Assembly (NCBI GenBank): GCA_037130755.1
Contig: JBAXSI010000002.1
Location: forward strand, 113,904 to 177,903
Length of the DNA: 64,000 bases
Direction of reading: 5' to 3'
Origin: UBA10649 sp037130755
GTDB lineage: Bacteria > Actinomycetota > Actinomycetes > S36-B12
The notes under the pieces are model-generated. The model worked only from the letters and a program-made list of their open reading frames with translations. It ran no database searches and was not told the DNA's origin. Positions within the stretch are counted from its first letter, which is position 1; the number at the start of each line of letters is the position of its first letter. A program made the position numbers and the translations under genes. Shown here piece after piece: positions 34,081-42,207 of this stretch.

Positions 34081-35634
34081 ATGAACGCGGACGACTGGAT
34101 CCTGGCGATCGATTTGGGCAACGGCGGCCCGAAGGTCGGAATCATCGATCGGGACGACCGGTTCAAGGCGGTCGTCATTCGAGCAGTGGCGGTGCACATC
34201 GGCATGGACGGGGCCGCCACGCAAGATGCCGTGGAGTGGTGGACGTCGCTCGTCGACGCCGTGCGCGAGGCGGTCGCGCTCTCCGGGGTGGACGGTGATG
34301 CCCTGCACGCTGTCGCGCTGACCGGCCAGTGGGCGTCGACCGTTCCCGTCGACGCCGAGGGCAACCCGGTGGGCGAGGTCCTGCTGTGGGCCGACACGCG
34401 GGCCGCGAAGTACACCCATGAGGTGATCGGCGGCCCGATCACCTATCAGGGGTTCGCCCCGCAGCGCGTGCTCCCGTGGATCCGCAAGACGGGTGGTGCG
34501 CCGACGCCCAGCGGAGCCGACCCGACCGGTCACTCGCTGCTCCTGCAGCACGAGTTCCCTGAGATCCACGCCCGCGCGGCCCACCTGATGGAGCCGCTGG
34601 ACTACCTGGGCATGCGCTTCACCGGGCGGGCCGCTGCCACGCCCGCCTCGATGACGGCCAGCTGGCTGACCGACAACCGGCTCGGTCGGGAGCCGGAGTA
34701 CGACAGTTGGCTGCTGTCGCACTCCAAGCGCGATCCGTCGAAACTGCCACCGCTCGTGCCGACCGGTTCCGTGCTCGGTCCTATCACTTCGACCGTCGCG
34801 GCAGAACTGGGGGTGCGCGCCGGGGCCCCCGTCGTCACTGGCATTCCCGACCTGCACGCCGCCGTGCTCGGCAGCGGGGCGGTGGAGCCGTACGCAACAC
34901 ATCTGGCGATCTCGACGACCGCATGGTTCGGCACTCGGGTGCCATTCAAGAAGACCGACATCCTGCACATGATCGCCACGGTTCCGGGTCTCGACCACGG
35001 GCACCGGGTCGTCGCGAACAACGTCGAGACCGGTGGCGCGGCACTGCGCTGGCTCAAGGAGCAGGTATTCCCCGAACTGGACTACGCCGAGCTCACTGCG
35101 CTCGCTGCCCAGGCTCCGGCCGGCTGCGAAGGCCTCATCTTCACGCCCTGGCTCAACGGCGAACGCAGCCCCGTCGAGGACCGAATCCTACGTGCGTCGT
35201 TCCTCAACGTTTCGTTGCGCACCGACCGCGCGACGATGATCCGCGGCGTGATGGAGGGGGTGTCCCTCAATGCACGGTGGCTGTTCGACTACTACGTGAA
35301 GTTCCTCGGGAAGCAGCCCCCATACGTGCGGATCATCGGCGGCGGAGCACAGTCGGACCTGTGGTGCCAGATGCACGCCTACGTCCTGGGCGTGCCCGTT
35401 GAACGGCCCTCGAATCCACGCGATGCACAGTTGAAGGGCGCGGCCCTGTGGGCTCGGATCTGCTTAGGGGAGATGACGATCGAGGAGGCAGGACAGCGTG
35501 CCGTGGTCACGGACACCTTCCGTCCGGACGGCCCCGACGCGGCCGCCTATGCCGACCTCTACGAGGAGTTCCGCCGCCTCTATGGCTCCATGAAGAAGAC
35601 GCAGAAGCGGCTCTCTCGCCTCTCGGTCAAGTAG
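34081..35634 (+). CDS. FGGY-family carbohydrate kinase (xylulokinase-like)
   Basis: This 517-aa kinase has two FGGY actin-like domains: the N-terminal phosphate loop LAIDLGNGGPKVGIID, TGQWASTVPVDAEG and WADTRA, and the C-terminal YVRIIGGGAQSDLWCQMHA, VERPSNPRDAQLKGAALWA. The catalytic Asp is probably that of TGIPDLHAAVLG. It resembles xylulokinases, but kinases of this family act on pentuloses, glycerol, gluconate and others, so the substrate is unproven. ATG 34081 lies 7 bases after the PLP lyase stop; the upstream frame extension has no start support. Its partner suggests that it phosphorylates a substrate or product of the lyase-like enzyme. Confidence 0.9.
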   Translation: MNADDWILAIDLGNGGPKVGIIDRDDRFKAVVIRAVAVHIGMDGAATQDAVEWWTSLVDAVREAVALSGVDGDALHAVALTGQWASTVPVDAEGNPVGEVLLWADTRAAKYTHEVIGGPITYQGFAPQRVLPWIRKTGGAPTPSGADPTGHSLLLQHEFPEIHARAAHLMEPLDYLGMRFTGRAAATPASMTASWLTDNRLGREPEYDSWLLSHSKRDPSKLPPLVPTGSVLGPITSTVAAELGVRAGAPVVTGIPDLHAAVLGSGAVEPYATHLAISTTAWFGTRVPFKKTDILHMIATVPGLDHGHRVVANNVETGGAALRWLKEQVFPELDYAELTALAAQAPAGCEGLIFTPWLNGERSPVEDRILRASFLNVSLRTDRATMIRGVMEGVSLNARWLFDYYVKFLGKQPPYVRIIGGGAQSDLWCQMHAYVLGVPVERPSNPRDAQLKGAALWARICLGEMTIEEAGQRAVVTDTFRPDGPDAAAYADLYEEFRRLYGSMKKTQKRLSRLSVK

Positions 35635-35660
35635 GACAATCGCGGTCGCGACACGCGGAT

Positions 35661-35732
35661 ATGTCTAGTAATGGACATTTCCGGGATCGTCGGTTATGGT
35701 CTTTGTATTGGTCTAGACATAGACACAAGACC
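35661..35732 (+). promoter_or_regulatory. Two inverted repeats before the 75-aa gene
   Basis: ATGTC (35661-35665) pairs with GACAT (35674-35678), and GGTCT (35710-35714) pairs with AGACC (35728-35732). Both lie in an AT-richer 120-base leader that ends in a strong AGGAGG. They may be operators or RNA hairpins. Confidence 0.35.
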
Positions 35733-35755
35733 GATAGTGCAAGGAGGTGGATGAC

Positions 35756-35983
35756 ATGTTTCGACGGATCGGCAAGAAGTCACGTGCCGCGGTCCTGCCG
35801 TGCCGAGTGGACGCTGCGCATGTCGTCACATCGGATTTCTCGACGTCGCTGTGCCGATTCGTGCTCGTGTGCTCATGTGGGGCCCTGTTCGACACGAACT
35901 ACATCGACGAGGCGTTGGAGTGGCGCGAGCTGCACCTGACCCTCGCGCCGCTGGAGGACCAGCTCGCGGCCGCGGACCGGTGA
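35756..35983 (+). CDS. Small hypothetical protein with Cys pair
   Basis: This 75-aa protein (MFRRIGKKSRAAVLP start) has three Cys in the middle (SLCRF, then VCSCGALF) that could bind a metal, and an acidic C-terminal helix (YIDEALEWRELHLTLAPLE). A consensus AGGAGG at 35742-35747, 8 bases before ATG 35756, fixes the start and suggests high expression. It lies 9 bases before a second small gene, likely co-transcribed. I recognise no family. Confidence 0.65.
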   Translation: MFRRIGKKSRAAVLPCRVDAAHVVTSDFSTSLCRFVLVCSCGALFDTNYIDEALEWRELHLTLAPLEDQLAAADR

Positions 35984-35992
35984 TCGGCATCC

Positions 35993-36205
35993 ATGCCGCC
36001 CACTGACAAGGACAAGGCCAGCAAGGACGTTGTTTCGGCAGCCAAGCAATGGCGCGAGGCGAAGAAGCAGGAACGCGCCGCGCGTGATGCGCTGGCCGTG
36101 GTCGTTCGCCAGGCTGTCGGCAAGGGGATTCTCACCGAGAACAAGGTTGCCCAGTTGACCGAGATCCCTCGCATGACGATCAGGAAGATGCTCGGCAAGA
36201 CGTAG
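35993..36205 (+). CDS. Small protein with helix-turn-helix-like end
   Basis: This 70-aa highly charged protein has a Lys-rich helical N-terminus (KDVVSAAKQWREAKKQERAA) and a C-terminal segment, ILTENKVAQLTEIPRMTIRK, shaped like a helix-turn-helix that could bind DNA. The ATG at 35993 has no strong ribosome site but lies 9 bases after the preceding stop, so coupled translation is likely. It may be a small regulator acting on the inverted repeats upstream; that is inference only. Confidence 0.6.
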   Translation: MPPTDKDKASKDVVSAAKQWREAKKQERAARDALAVVVRQAVGKGILTENKVAQLTEIPRMTIRKMLGKT

Positions 36206-36274
36206 CGAGAAGATGGTCGCGCGGCCGTGCCAGACTGAGTCCTGCTCGCAGTGATTCTTGAGGGGATTCCCAGC

Positions 36275-37783
36275 ATGGCCATGGTCCGCATGAGCGCGCA
36301 GGACGCGCTTTGGCTGACCATGGACCGACCCAACAACCTGATGGTCGTGGACGGCGTCGTGGTCCTCGGTGACGACCTGGACTTCGATGCCTTCCTGGTG
36401 AAGTTCGACGAGATGGTTGCGCGATTCCCGGTGCTGTCGAAGCGGCCGGTGCGACATCGTGGCAACTGGTGCTGGGAGCCCGATCCGGACTTCGAGATCA
36501 CCCAGCACGTGTCTGCCGTGACGCTTCCCGCGAGCGCGACGACGCAGTCGCTGCAGCACTTCGTTGGCGAGCAGCGGTCGGTGCCGCTCGACAAGGACGG
36601 GCCGCTGTGGGCGGCGTTCCTTGTTTCTCCGGTGCACCTGCCCGACGGCAGGGTCGGCTCGGCGATCGTCACGCGGTTCCATCACGCCATCGCCGACGGG
36701 GTTCGGCTCACCCAGATCCTCCTGGGGATGTGCGAGGCCGTCGACGGCACGATGGTCCCGCTCATCGCCCGCAGCGGCGTCAAGGGTGATGCGCTGAGCC
36801 CGATCCAGGCGGCGACGGGCACCGTCGCAGGTATCTCGCGACTGTCGGTCGCTGCCGCCCAGTCGACGTGGTCGATGGTCGGAAGCGCAACGACCACGGC
36901 ACGGCAGGTGTCGTCACCCGGTGACGCCCTCGCGACGGCCGGGGCAATCCCGCGCGCACTCAAGACAAGGATCGATTCCGGCATTTCCCTCGTGCGCCAC
37001 CCCGACCACGTGCTGAACGCGTTCGAGGACGCGGGGGGTCCCGCACACCGGTCGATCAACGATATGAGCACGCTCACCAAACTGGCGTTCGGTGGCAGCG
37101 AGGCCACCGTGTGGACCGGCCTGCCAGGCCTGGAGAAGTCGGTGTCGTGGTCTCCGCCGCTGCCGCTGGCCGACGTCAAGCGCGCCGCCAAGGAGCACGG
37201 AGCAACGGTCAACGACACGCTCGTGGCGGCTGTCGCTGGTGGGCTGCGCCGCTACCTCGCCGACGAGGGTGCGGCGGTGAGCGAAGTCGTCTGGATGGTG
37301 CCGGTCAACCTCAAGCCGTTCGAGGACGAGATCCCCGAGGACCTCGGCAATCACTTCGCGTTGGTGATGCTGGGCATGCCACTCGATCACGAGTCCTCGG
37401 AGGCTCGGCTCGCCGAGATCCACCGCCGCATGCAGCGCATCAAGAACTCCGACGAGGCGGTCATCACCTTCGGGGTCCAACGGTCGATGTCGATGTCGCC
37501 GATGGTCATGGCGGCGTTCGTGACGAACTTCTTCGCCAACAAGGCGATCGGCGTGCTGACCAATGTCCCCGGCCCGACCGGGCGCATGGCCTTCGCGGGC
37601 GCCGACGTCGTGCAGGTCATGGGCTTCGCGCCGTGCTCGGGCAATCAGCCGCTGACGGCCACGATCTTCACGTACGACGGGAATGTGACGATCGGCTTCG
37701 CCGGCGACTCGGCCCTTGTGCCCGACCTGCCACGTTTGGTCGGTCATGTCGTAGCGGAGGTCCGCGAACTCACCGGGACCTGA
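36275..37783 (+). CDS. Wax ester synthase/diacylglycerol acyltransferase (WS/DGAT)
   Basis: This 502-aa acyltransferase transfers acyl-CoA to fatty alcohols or diacylglycerol to make storage lipid. The catalytic HHxxxDG is HHAIADG at residues 136-142. Other family marks are MSAQDALWLTMDRPNNLM at the start, NDTLVAAVAGGLRRYL, and LTNVPGPTGRMAFAGADV near the end. Length matches the family. GAGGGG lies about 11 bases before ATG 36275. It stands alone between small genes and a luciferase-like remnant. Actinobacteria that store triacylglycerol carry several copies; whether this one makes wax or triacylglycerol cannot be told. Confidence 0.93.
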   Translation: MAMVRMSAQDALWLTMDRPNNLMVVDGVVVLGDDLDFDAFLVKFDEMVARFPVLSKRPVRHRGNWCWEPDPDFEITQHVSAVTLPASATTQSLQHFVGEQRSVPLDKDGPLWAAFLVSPVHLPDGRVGSAIVTRFHHAIADGVRLTQILLGMCEAVDGTMVPLIARSGVKGDALSPIQAATGTVAGISRLSVAAAQSTWSMVGSATTTARQVSSPGDALATAGAIPRALKTRIDSGISLVRHPDHVLNAFEDAGGPAHRSINDMSTLTKLAFGGSEATVWTGLPGLEKSVSWSPPLPLADVKRAAKEHGATVNDTLVAAVAGGLRRYLADEGAAVSEVVWMVPVNLKPFEDEIPEDLGNHFALVMLGMPLDHESSEARLAEIHRRMQRIKNSDEAVITFGVQRSMSMSPMVMAAFVTNFFANKAIGVLTNVPGPTGRMAFAGADVVQVMGFAPCSGNQPLTATIFTYDGNVTIGFAGDSALVPDLPRLVGHVVAEVRELTGT

Positions 37784-37836
37784 TCTCCGTCGTCGGCTAG
37801 GTTCGTCAGCGATGACGCGATTCTTCCTGCGGACGT

Positions 37837-38055
37837 ATGCGTTCCCGGACGAGGTTGAGGCCGCCGCCTGAGGACTTCCTCGACCGGTTCTGCGTGATCG
37901 GTCCACCGGAGGCATGCGTGGCGCGCCTGCGCGGACTTGTCTCACTCGGCCTTGACCACGTGGTCATCGTCGGTGGTGGCCGTGACACGGATCCGGCCGT
38001 GCGTCAGCGATCCGACGAGCTCTTTGCGGCCGAGGTGCTGCCCGCCTTCGATTGA
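37837..38055 (+). pseudogene. Remnant of an F420-type luciferase-like oxidoreductase C-terminus
   Basis: The frame reads FLDRFCVIGPPEACVARLRG, LVSLGLDHVVIVGGG and ELFAAEVLPAFD, then stops. This is the usual last 60-70 residues of LLM-class flavin/F420-dependent oxidoreductases. The preceding 280 or so residues are missing: the bases before it (37784-37836) do not continue the frame in a recognisable way. It is a 5'-deleted fragment and is unlikely to be functional. Confidence 0.6.
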
Positions 38056-38144
38056 CCGGGCTCGCTTTGGCGGTATCCGATTGTTCCCTTTTGGCATGAT
38101 TCGCATTAGCCTGCTGACACGAGCACGAGGCCGGGGGAGGGCCT

Positions 38145-39671
38145 ATGTCGGACAGGGCCGAGCGCTCGATTCTTGAGCGGGCGAAGTTGCGGCGCGAGTT
38201 GCGTCGGCTCGACACGATCTTCTTCCTGATCTCCGCGATGGTGGTCGTCGACACCATCGGAGCCATCGCCATCGGCGGTGCGCAGGCGTTCACCTGGCTG
38301 CTGGTCCTGTTCGTCTTCTTCTTCGTGCCGTCCGCCCTCGCCAGCGCCGAACTCGGTGCTGCGCTTCCGGAGGAGGGCGGTGCCTATGTGTGGGTGCGAC
38401 GCGCCTTCGGTCGCTACCCGGCCGGCCTCACATCGCTGCTGTACTGGGCGGGCACCCCGATGTGGCTCGGCGGCTCGGTGACGGTGGTCGCCATCGCCGT
38501 GTTCGAGCGCTTCTTCGTGGACCTGTCCGTCCCAGGAATGTTCGTGTTCGGGACGGTCTTCGTCGTGGCGTCGACGATCGGCGCGATCATCCCCCTGCGC
38601 TACGGCAAGTGGATTCCGAATGCCGGCGCGATGACGCAGATAGCCCTTCTGGTGTTCTTCACCGGGACCGTGGTCGTCTACGGCCAGCGCCACGGCATCC
38701 ACGGACTGGTGTGGGGTGACTTCTCACCCTCGTACCTCGTCTTCATCGCGGTTGCACCGATCCTGTTGTACTCGTTCGTGGGCATCGAGTTGCCCACGTC
38801 GGCCGCCGAGGAGATGGTCGACCCGCGTAGGGACATCCCCGCTGCCATCGCTAGGGCCGGCGTCGGGCAGATCCTCATGTATGCGATCCCCATCCTCGCG
38901 GTTCTCTTCGTGCTCCCGACCGATCGGATCACCTCTTTGGGTGGACTCATGGATGCCATGAAGACGGTCTTCACGGTGTACGGCGGCAGCCTCGGCGCTG
39001 ACGGTTCGGTGACGCTGAGCGGCGCCGGGTCGGTGGTCGGGACCGTCTGCGCTGCCGCGTTCATCGTGATCCTGCTCGCCAGCGGATCGGCCTGGATCAT
39101 GGGTGCAGGACGCGCGCAGGCCGCCGCGTGCCTCGACGGCGCAGGACCCGCAGTACTCGGCCGTATCTCCGATCGCTCGGGCGTGCCCGTGATCATGGGG
39201 CTTGTCTCGGGAGGGGTGGCGCTCGCGACGATGATGGCTGACCTCGCGTTCACCGGAGGTGACGGCCAGAAGTACTTCTCCGTCGCGCTGACCCTTGCCG
39301 TCGCCCTCATCGTGCTCGCGTACCTGTTCATCTTCCCGAGCTTCGTAGCCCTGCGGATCAAGGAGCCGGGACTGGAGCGACCCTTCCGAGTTCCCGGCGG
39401 AAGAGGGGTCGCCTGGGCAATCACGATCGTCACGACGGCGTGGTCATTGCTGGCTGCCGTGTGCCTGCTGTGGCCCGGGTTCGGGACGCCCGATCCCGAC
39501 CTGGCGCTGCCTGCCGGCTTCGCAGGTGACCGGGCCACGTTCGAGTTCCTCGTGCTGGCGCCGATCGCCCTGCTGCTGATCGTGCAGAGCGGCTTCTACT
39601 TCTACGAGCGGCGCCGCGAGTCCAGCCTGTCGGCCGCCCGGCTCAGCCGACCGGCACCCACACGAGCCTGA
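38145..39671 (+). CDS. APC-family amino acid transporter
   Basis: This 508-aa membrane protein has about 12 helices with the APC start RRLDTIFFLISAMVVVDTIGA, ALPEEGGAYVWVRRAFGRYP and YSFVGIELPTSAAEEMVDPR (helix 6). Loop segments such as RRDIPAAIARAG resemble glutamate/GABA- or YhdG-type transporters. GGGGGAGGG lies just before ATG 38145. It differs clearly from the permease at 30299-32104. The last 29 bases overlap the 3' end of the HerA-like ATPase gene on the other strand. Substrate unknown. Confidence 0.92.
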   Translation: MSDRAERSILERAKLRRELRRLDTIFFLISAMVVVDTIGAIAIGGAQAFTWLLVLFVFFFVPSALASAELGAALPEEGGAYVWVRRAFGRYPAGLTSLLYWAGTPMWLGGSVTVVAIAVFERFFVDLSVPGMFVFGTVFVVASTIGAIIPLRYGKWIPNAGAMTQIALLVFFTGTVVVYGQRHGIHGLVWGDFSPSYLVFIAVAPILLYSFVGIELPTSAAEEMVDPRRDIPAAIARAGVGQILMYAIPILAVLFVLPTDRITSLGGLMDAMKTVFTVYGGSLGADGSVTLSGAGSVVGTVCAAAFIVILLASGSAWIMGAGRAQAAACLDGAGPAVLGRISDRSGVPVIMGLVSGGVALATMMADLAFTGGDGQKYFSVALTLAVALIVLAYLFIFPSFVALRIKEPGLERPFRVPGGRGVAWAITIVTTAWSLLAAVCLLWPGFGTPDPDLALPAGFAGDRATFEFLVLAPIALLLIVQSGFYFYERRRESSLSAARLSRPAPTRA

Positions 39672-42096
39672 AGTCGGTGACGGCGACGTCGGACTTCGCC
39701 AAGGGGATCTGCATCGGCTGGACGTTGCGGGCCAGGCCGTTCCACTTCGCGTCGATCTCGGCGACCTCCGCCTGCAACTCCGCCTCGAGATCGAGGACAG
39801 CCTGCTGCGCTGCCGTCACCTTCTGATTGGCAGCGTCGACGCGGGCCTGTGACGTGGCGGCCTTCTTGTATTCGCTGGAGATCGACGTGCGGCTTCGTCG
39901 ACCGCTGAAGAGTCCGCCGAGCATGTTGGCCACCTGAGCGCCCGTGCCGTGCTCGGCCTCGTGCCGTGCGGACTGCTGCTGGCTTGCGCTCGCCGCTGTG
40001 TCGAACTTGGCCTTGGCCGCCCGCAGCTTCGTCTCGTACTTCTTCTGCAGCGCCGCGATCTGCTCGTCCGCCTTCGTTCCCGCGGCCTCAGTGCATCGAG
40101 CGGTGAACTCCTCCGGCGTCTCGCCGATCCGCGAGTAGACCTTCAGGTCGGGGTTGGTCAGGACCTCGACGGACTTGGTGCGGACCAGGTGGTCGGCCAG
40201 TCCCTTCTGCAGCGCGGTCCACCACGTCTTCTTGGAGATCTCGGCCTTCACCAGTCCGTAGGCGAGCGGTCCGCTGGGTTCGTCCTTGAGATCGCGATCG
40301 TCGTAGTCGACGGCGATGAACTCCGCCGGGTTCGGCAGGGGAGTGATCGGGAAGAGCACGGCCTCGTACTCCTCGTTGTGCATGATGCCGGCCTTCGTGT
40401 CGTCGTAGCGAAGGACGACGCGTGCAACCACGCCCGGCTTGACGTGCGCGCCCGGCGCTGCTCCGATCGTCGACGACCAGTTGGCGGCCGGGTCCAGGAA
40501 GGAGACCGGGATCCCCGGAGCGATGACGGGAGCAACGGGCGACTCGTCATCGCCCGCGACCGGCAGCGCACTGCTCGCTGCCGCGGCCGCCGGCTCGGCG
40601 GTCGGTGCAGGCGCGGCCGGTGTCTCCGGTGTCTCCGGTGCCGCGGGTGCCGGTGTCGGTGCTGGAGCGGCCGCGGGCGCGGCTGCTGCGGGAGTGGGCG
40701 TTGCAGCCTCAGGGGCGACCAGCCCGATCTCCGCGAGCTTGCCGATCTCGCCCTTCATCAGCGGGCCGCGCAGGTAGCTCATCGCCCAGCGGGTCGTGGT
40801 GAGCGAAGGTGTGTCGGAGCCCGCCTTCTTCAGCACGAACTGGCGCTTGCCGAGGGAGGAGATGGTGTCGCCGAGCGCCGACAGGTCGACGTTTCCGGCG
40901 GCGCTCTTCAGCCCGTCCATGAGGCGGGACTTGTCGCGCTCGGTCTGGAGCCGGCCGATCAGCCAGGTGCCCGCGTTCGACAGCGCCTTGTAGTCCACGT
41001 CGACCGGGTTCTGCGTCGACAGCACGACGCCGACACCGAAGGCGCGGGCCTGCTTCAGCAGCGTCATGATCGGCTTCTTGGTCGGCGGGTTCGCCGTCGG
41101 CGGGAGGTAGCCAGCGACCTCGTCCATGTACAGGAGGGCGCGCAGCTCGGAGCTGCCGCTCTGGCGACGCGTCCACGTGACGAACTTCGCGAGGACGAGT
41201 GCGGTGACCGACTGCCGCTGCTCGTCGGACAGGTGCGAGGTGGTGATGATGGCGCAGCGCGGTCGGCCATCGGCGGTGTGGAGCATCGCCTCGATGTCGA
41301 CCGGGTCACCGGCCATCCACGTGGCGAAGCCGGGCGAGGCCAGCAGGCTGTTCATGCGAATCGCGAACGCCTCGCGATCCTTGGCCGGGTAGAACTGGTC
41401 GAGCTCGAGGACACCGAGTTTGCGGATGGGCGGCTGCTGGACCTGGGCCAGCAGTGTGGCGAGGTCGAGGTCGCGGCCCTGACTCCACGAGTTCTGGATC
41501 AGCGACGACAGCAGGACGTGCTCGCGCGAGGAGAGTGGGTCGGCGTCGATGCCCATCATCCCGAGCAGGGTCGTGACGTAGCTCTCGATCTCGTCCGCAG
41601 TGTCCTCGGGGTCGCCGCCGTCCTTGGGCGCCTTGAGGGAGCCGACGAGGTTCAGCTGGCGTCCGGCGGCCGACCCGGGCGTATAGACGCAGAACTCGAC
41701 CCCCTCGCGCAAGGCACCGATGCGCTCGGGTCCGACGCCCCACCCGGCCAGGCCGTCGCGCCAGGTCGTGGCCTGCTGGCCGGCGTACTCCGCCGCGCTG
41801 ACCCCCGCCTTCGTCACGTCGCTCTCGTTCACCCATGGCTCGAAGTCGGTAGGCGCCAGGGCGGGGAAGGTCAGGCACAGGTTCGTCAGGTCGCCCTTGG
41901 GGTCGATGAGCAGCGTCGGCACCCCGGCTGCCAGGCACTCCTCGATAAGCACGACGCCCAGGCCGGTCTTGCCCGAGCCGGTCATGCCGACGATGACCCC
42001 GTGGGTCGTGAGGTCCGAAGAGCCGATGACGGTCGCCCCGTCGGCCCGCTCCTTCGTCGCCGCGTCGAGCGGCCCGCCGATCGTCAGGTCTGCCAT
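39643..42096 (-). CDS. HerA-like ATPase (DUF853 family)
   Basis: This 817-aa cytosolic P-loop ATPase has Walker A GMTGSGKT at 37-44, LLIDPKGDLTNLC, Walker B LRALLYMDEVAGYLPP, a sensor-like VVLSTQNPVDVDYK, and LIGRLQTERDK. These mark the HerA/FtsK-type VirB4-like DUF853 group. Residues about 485-540 are an Ala/Pro/Thr-rich linker, then a C-terminal region with coiled coil (KYETKLRAAKAKFDTA, RVDAANQKVTAAQQ). The role of the family is unsettled; DNA processing is usual for HerA. ATG 42096 lacks a ribosome site but TAGGTT lies 6 bases upstream. The gene is divergent from cgoX. Confidence 0.88.
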   Translation of the reverse strand: MADLTIGGPLDAATKERADGATVIGSSDLTTHGVIVGMTGSGKTGLGVVLIEECLAAGVPTLLIDPKGDLTNLCLTFPALAPTDFEPWVNESDVTKAGVSAAEYAGQQATTWRDGLAGWGVGPERIGALREGVEFCVYTPGSAAGRQLNLVGSLKAPKDGGDPEDTADEIESYVTTLLGMMGIDADPLSSREHVLLSSLIQNSWSQGRDLDLATLLAQVQQPPIRKLGVLELDQFYPAKDREAFAIRMNSLLASPGFATWMAGDPVDIEAMLHTADGRPRCAIITTSHLSDEQRQSVTALVLAKFVTWTRRQSGSSELRALLYMDEVAGYLPPTANPPTKKPIMTLLKQARAFGVGVVLSTQNPVDVDYKALSNAGTWLIGRLQTERDKSRLMDGLKSAAGNVDLSALGDTISSLGKRQFVLKKAGSDTPSLTTTRWAMSYLRGPLMKGEIGKLAEIGLVAPEAATPTPAAAAPAAAPAPTPAPAAPETPETPAAPAPTAEPAAAAASSALPVAGDDESPVAPVIAPGIPVSFLDPAANWSSTIGAAPGAHVKPGVVARVVLRYDDTKAGIMHNEEYEAVLFPITPLPNPAEFIAVDYDDRDLKDEPSGPLAYGLVKAEISKKTWWTALQKGLADHLVRTKSVEVLTNPDLKVYSRIGETPEEFTARCTEAAGTKADEQIAALQKKYETKLRAAKAKFDTAASASQQQSARHEAEHGTGAQVANMLGGLFSGRRSRTSISSEYKKAATSQARVDAANQKVTAAQQAVLDLEAELQAEVAEIDAKWNGLARNVQPMQIPLAKSDVAVTDFRLVWVPVG

Positions 42097-42102
42097 GGCG
42101 GA

Positions 42103-42108
42103 AACCTA
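42103..42108 (-). promoter_or_regulatory. Candidate -10 box (TAGGTT), leaderless, for the HerA-like gene
   Basis: TAGGTT fits TANNNT and ends 6 bases before ATG 42096. No Shine-Dalgarno sequence is present. Confidence 0.4.
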
Positions 42109-42207
42109 TAAGGCCGGGCCTTCCAGCGCTCGATTGGTGGCCTAAGGTCCCGGGACTGGGGACAAACGCCCGATGAGGGCATTTGGGGCAGATGCGAGGA
42201 TGTTCCG

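Noticed and set aside
39949..42111. Plus-strand open frame of about 720 codons antisense to the HerA-like ATPase
   Set aside because: Arg/Gly-rich shadow; the minus strand holds clear Walker motifs.
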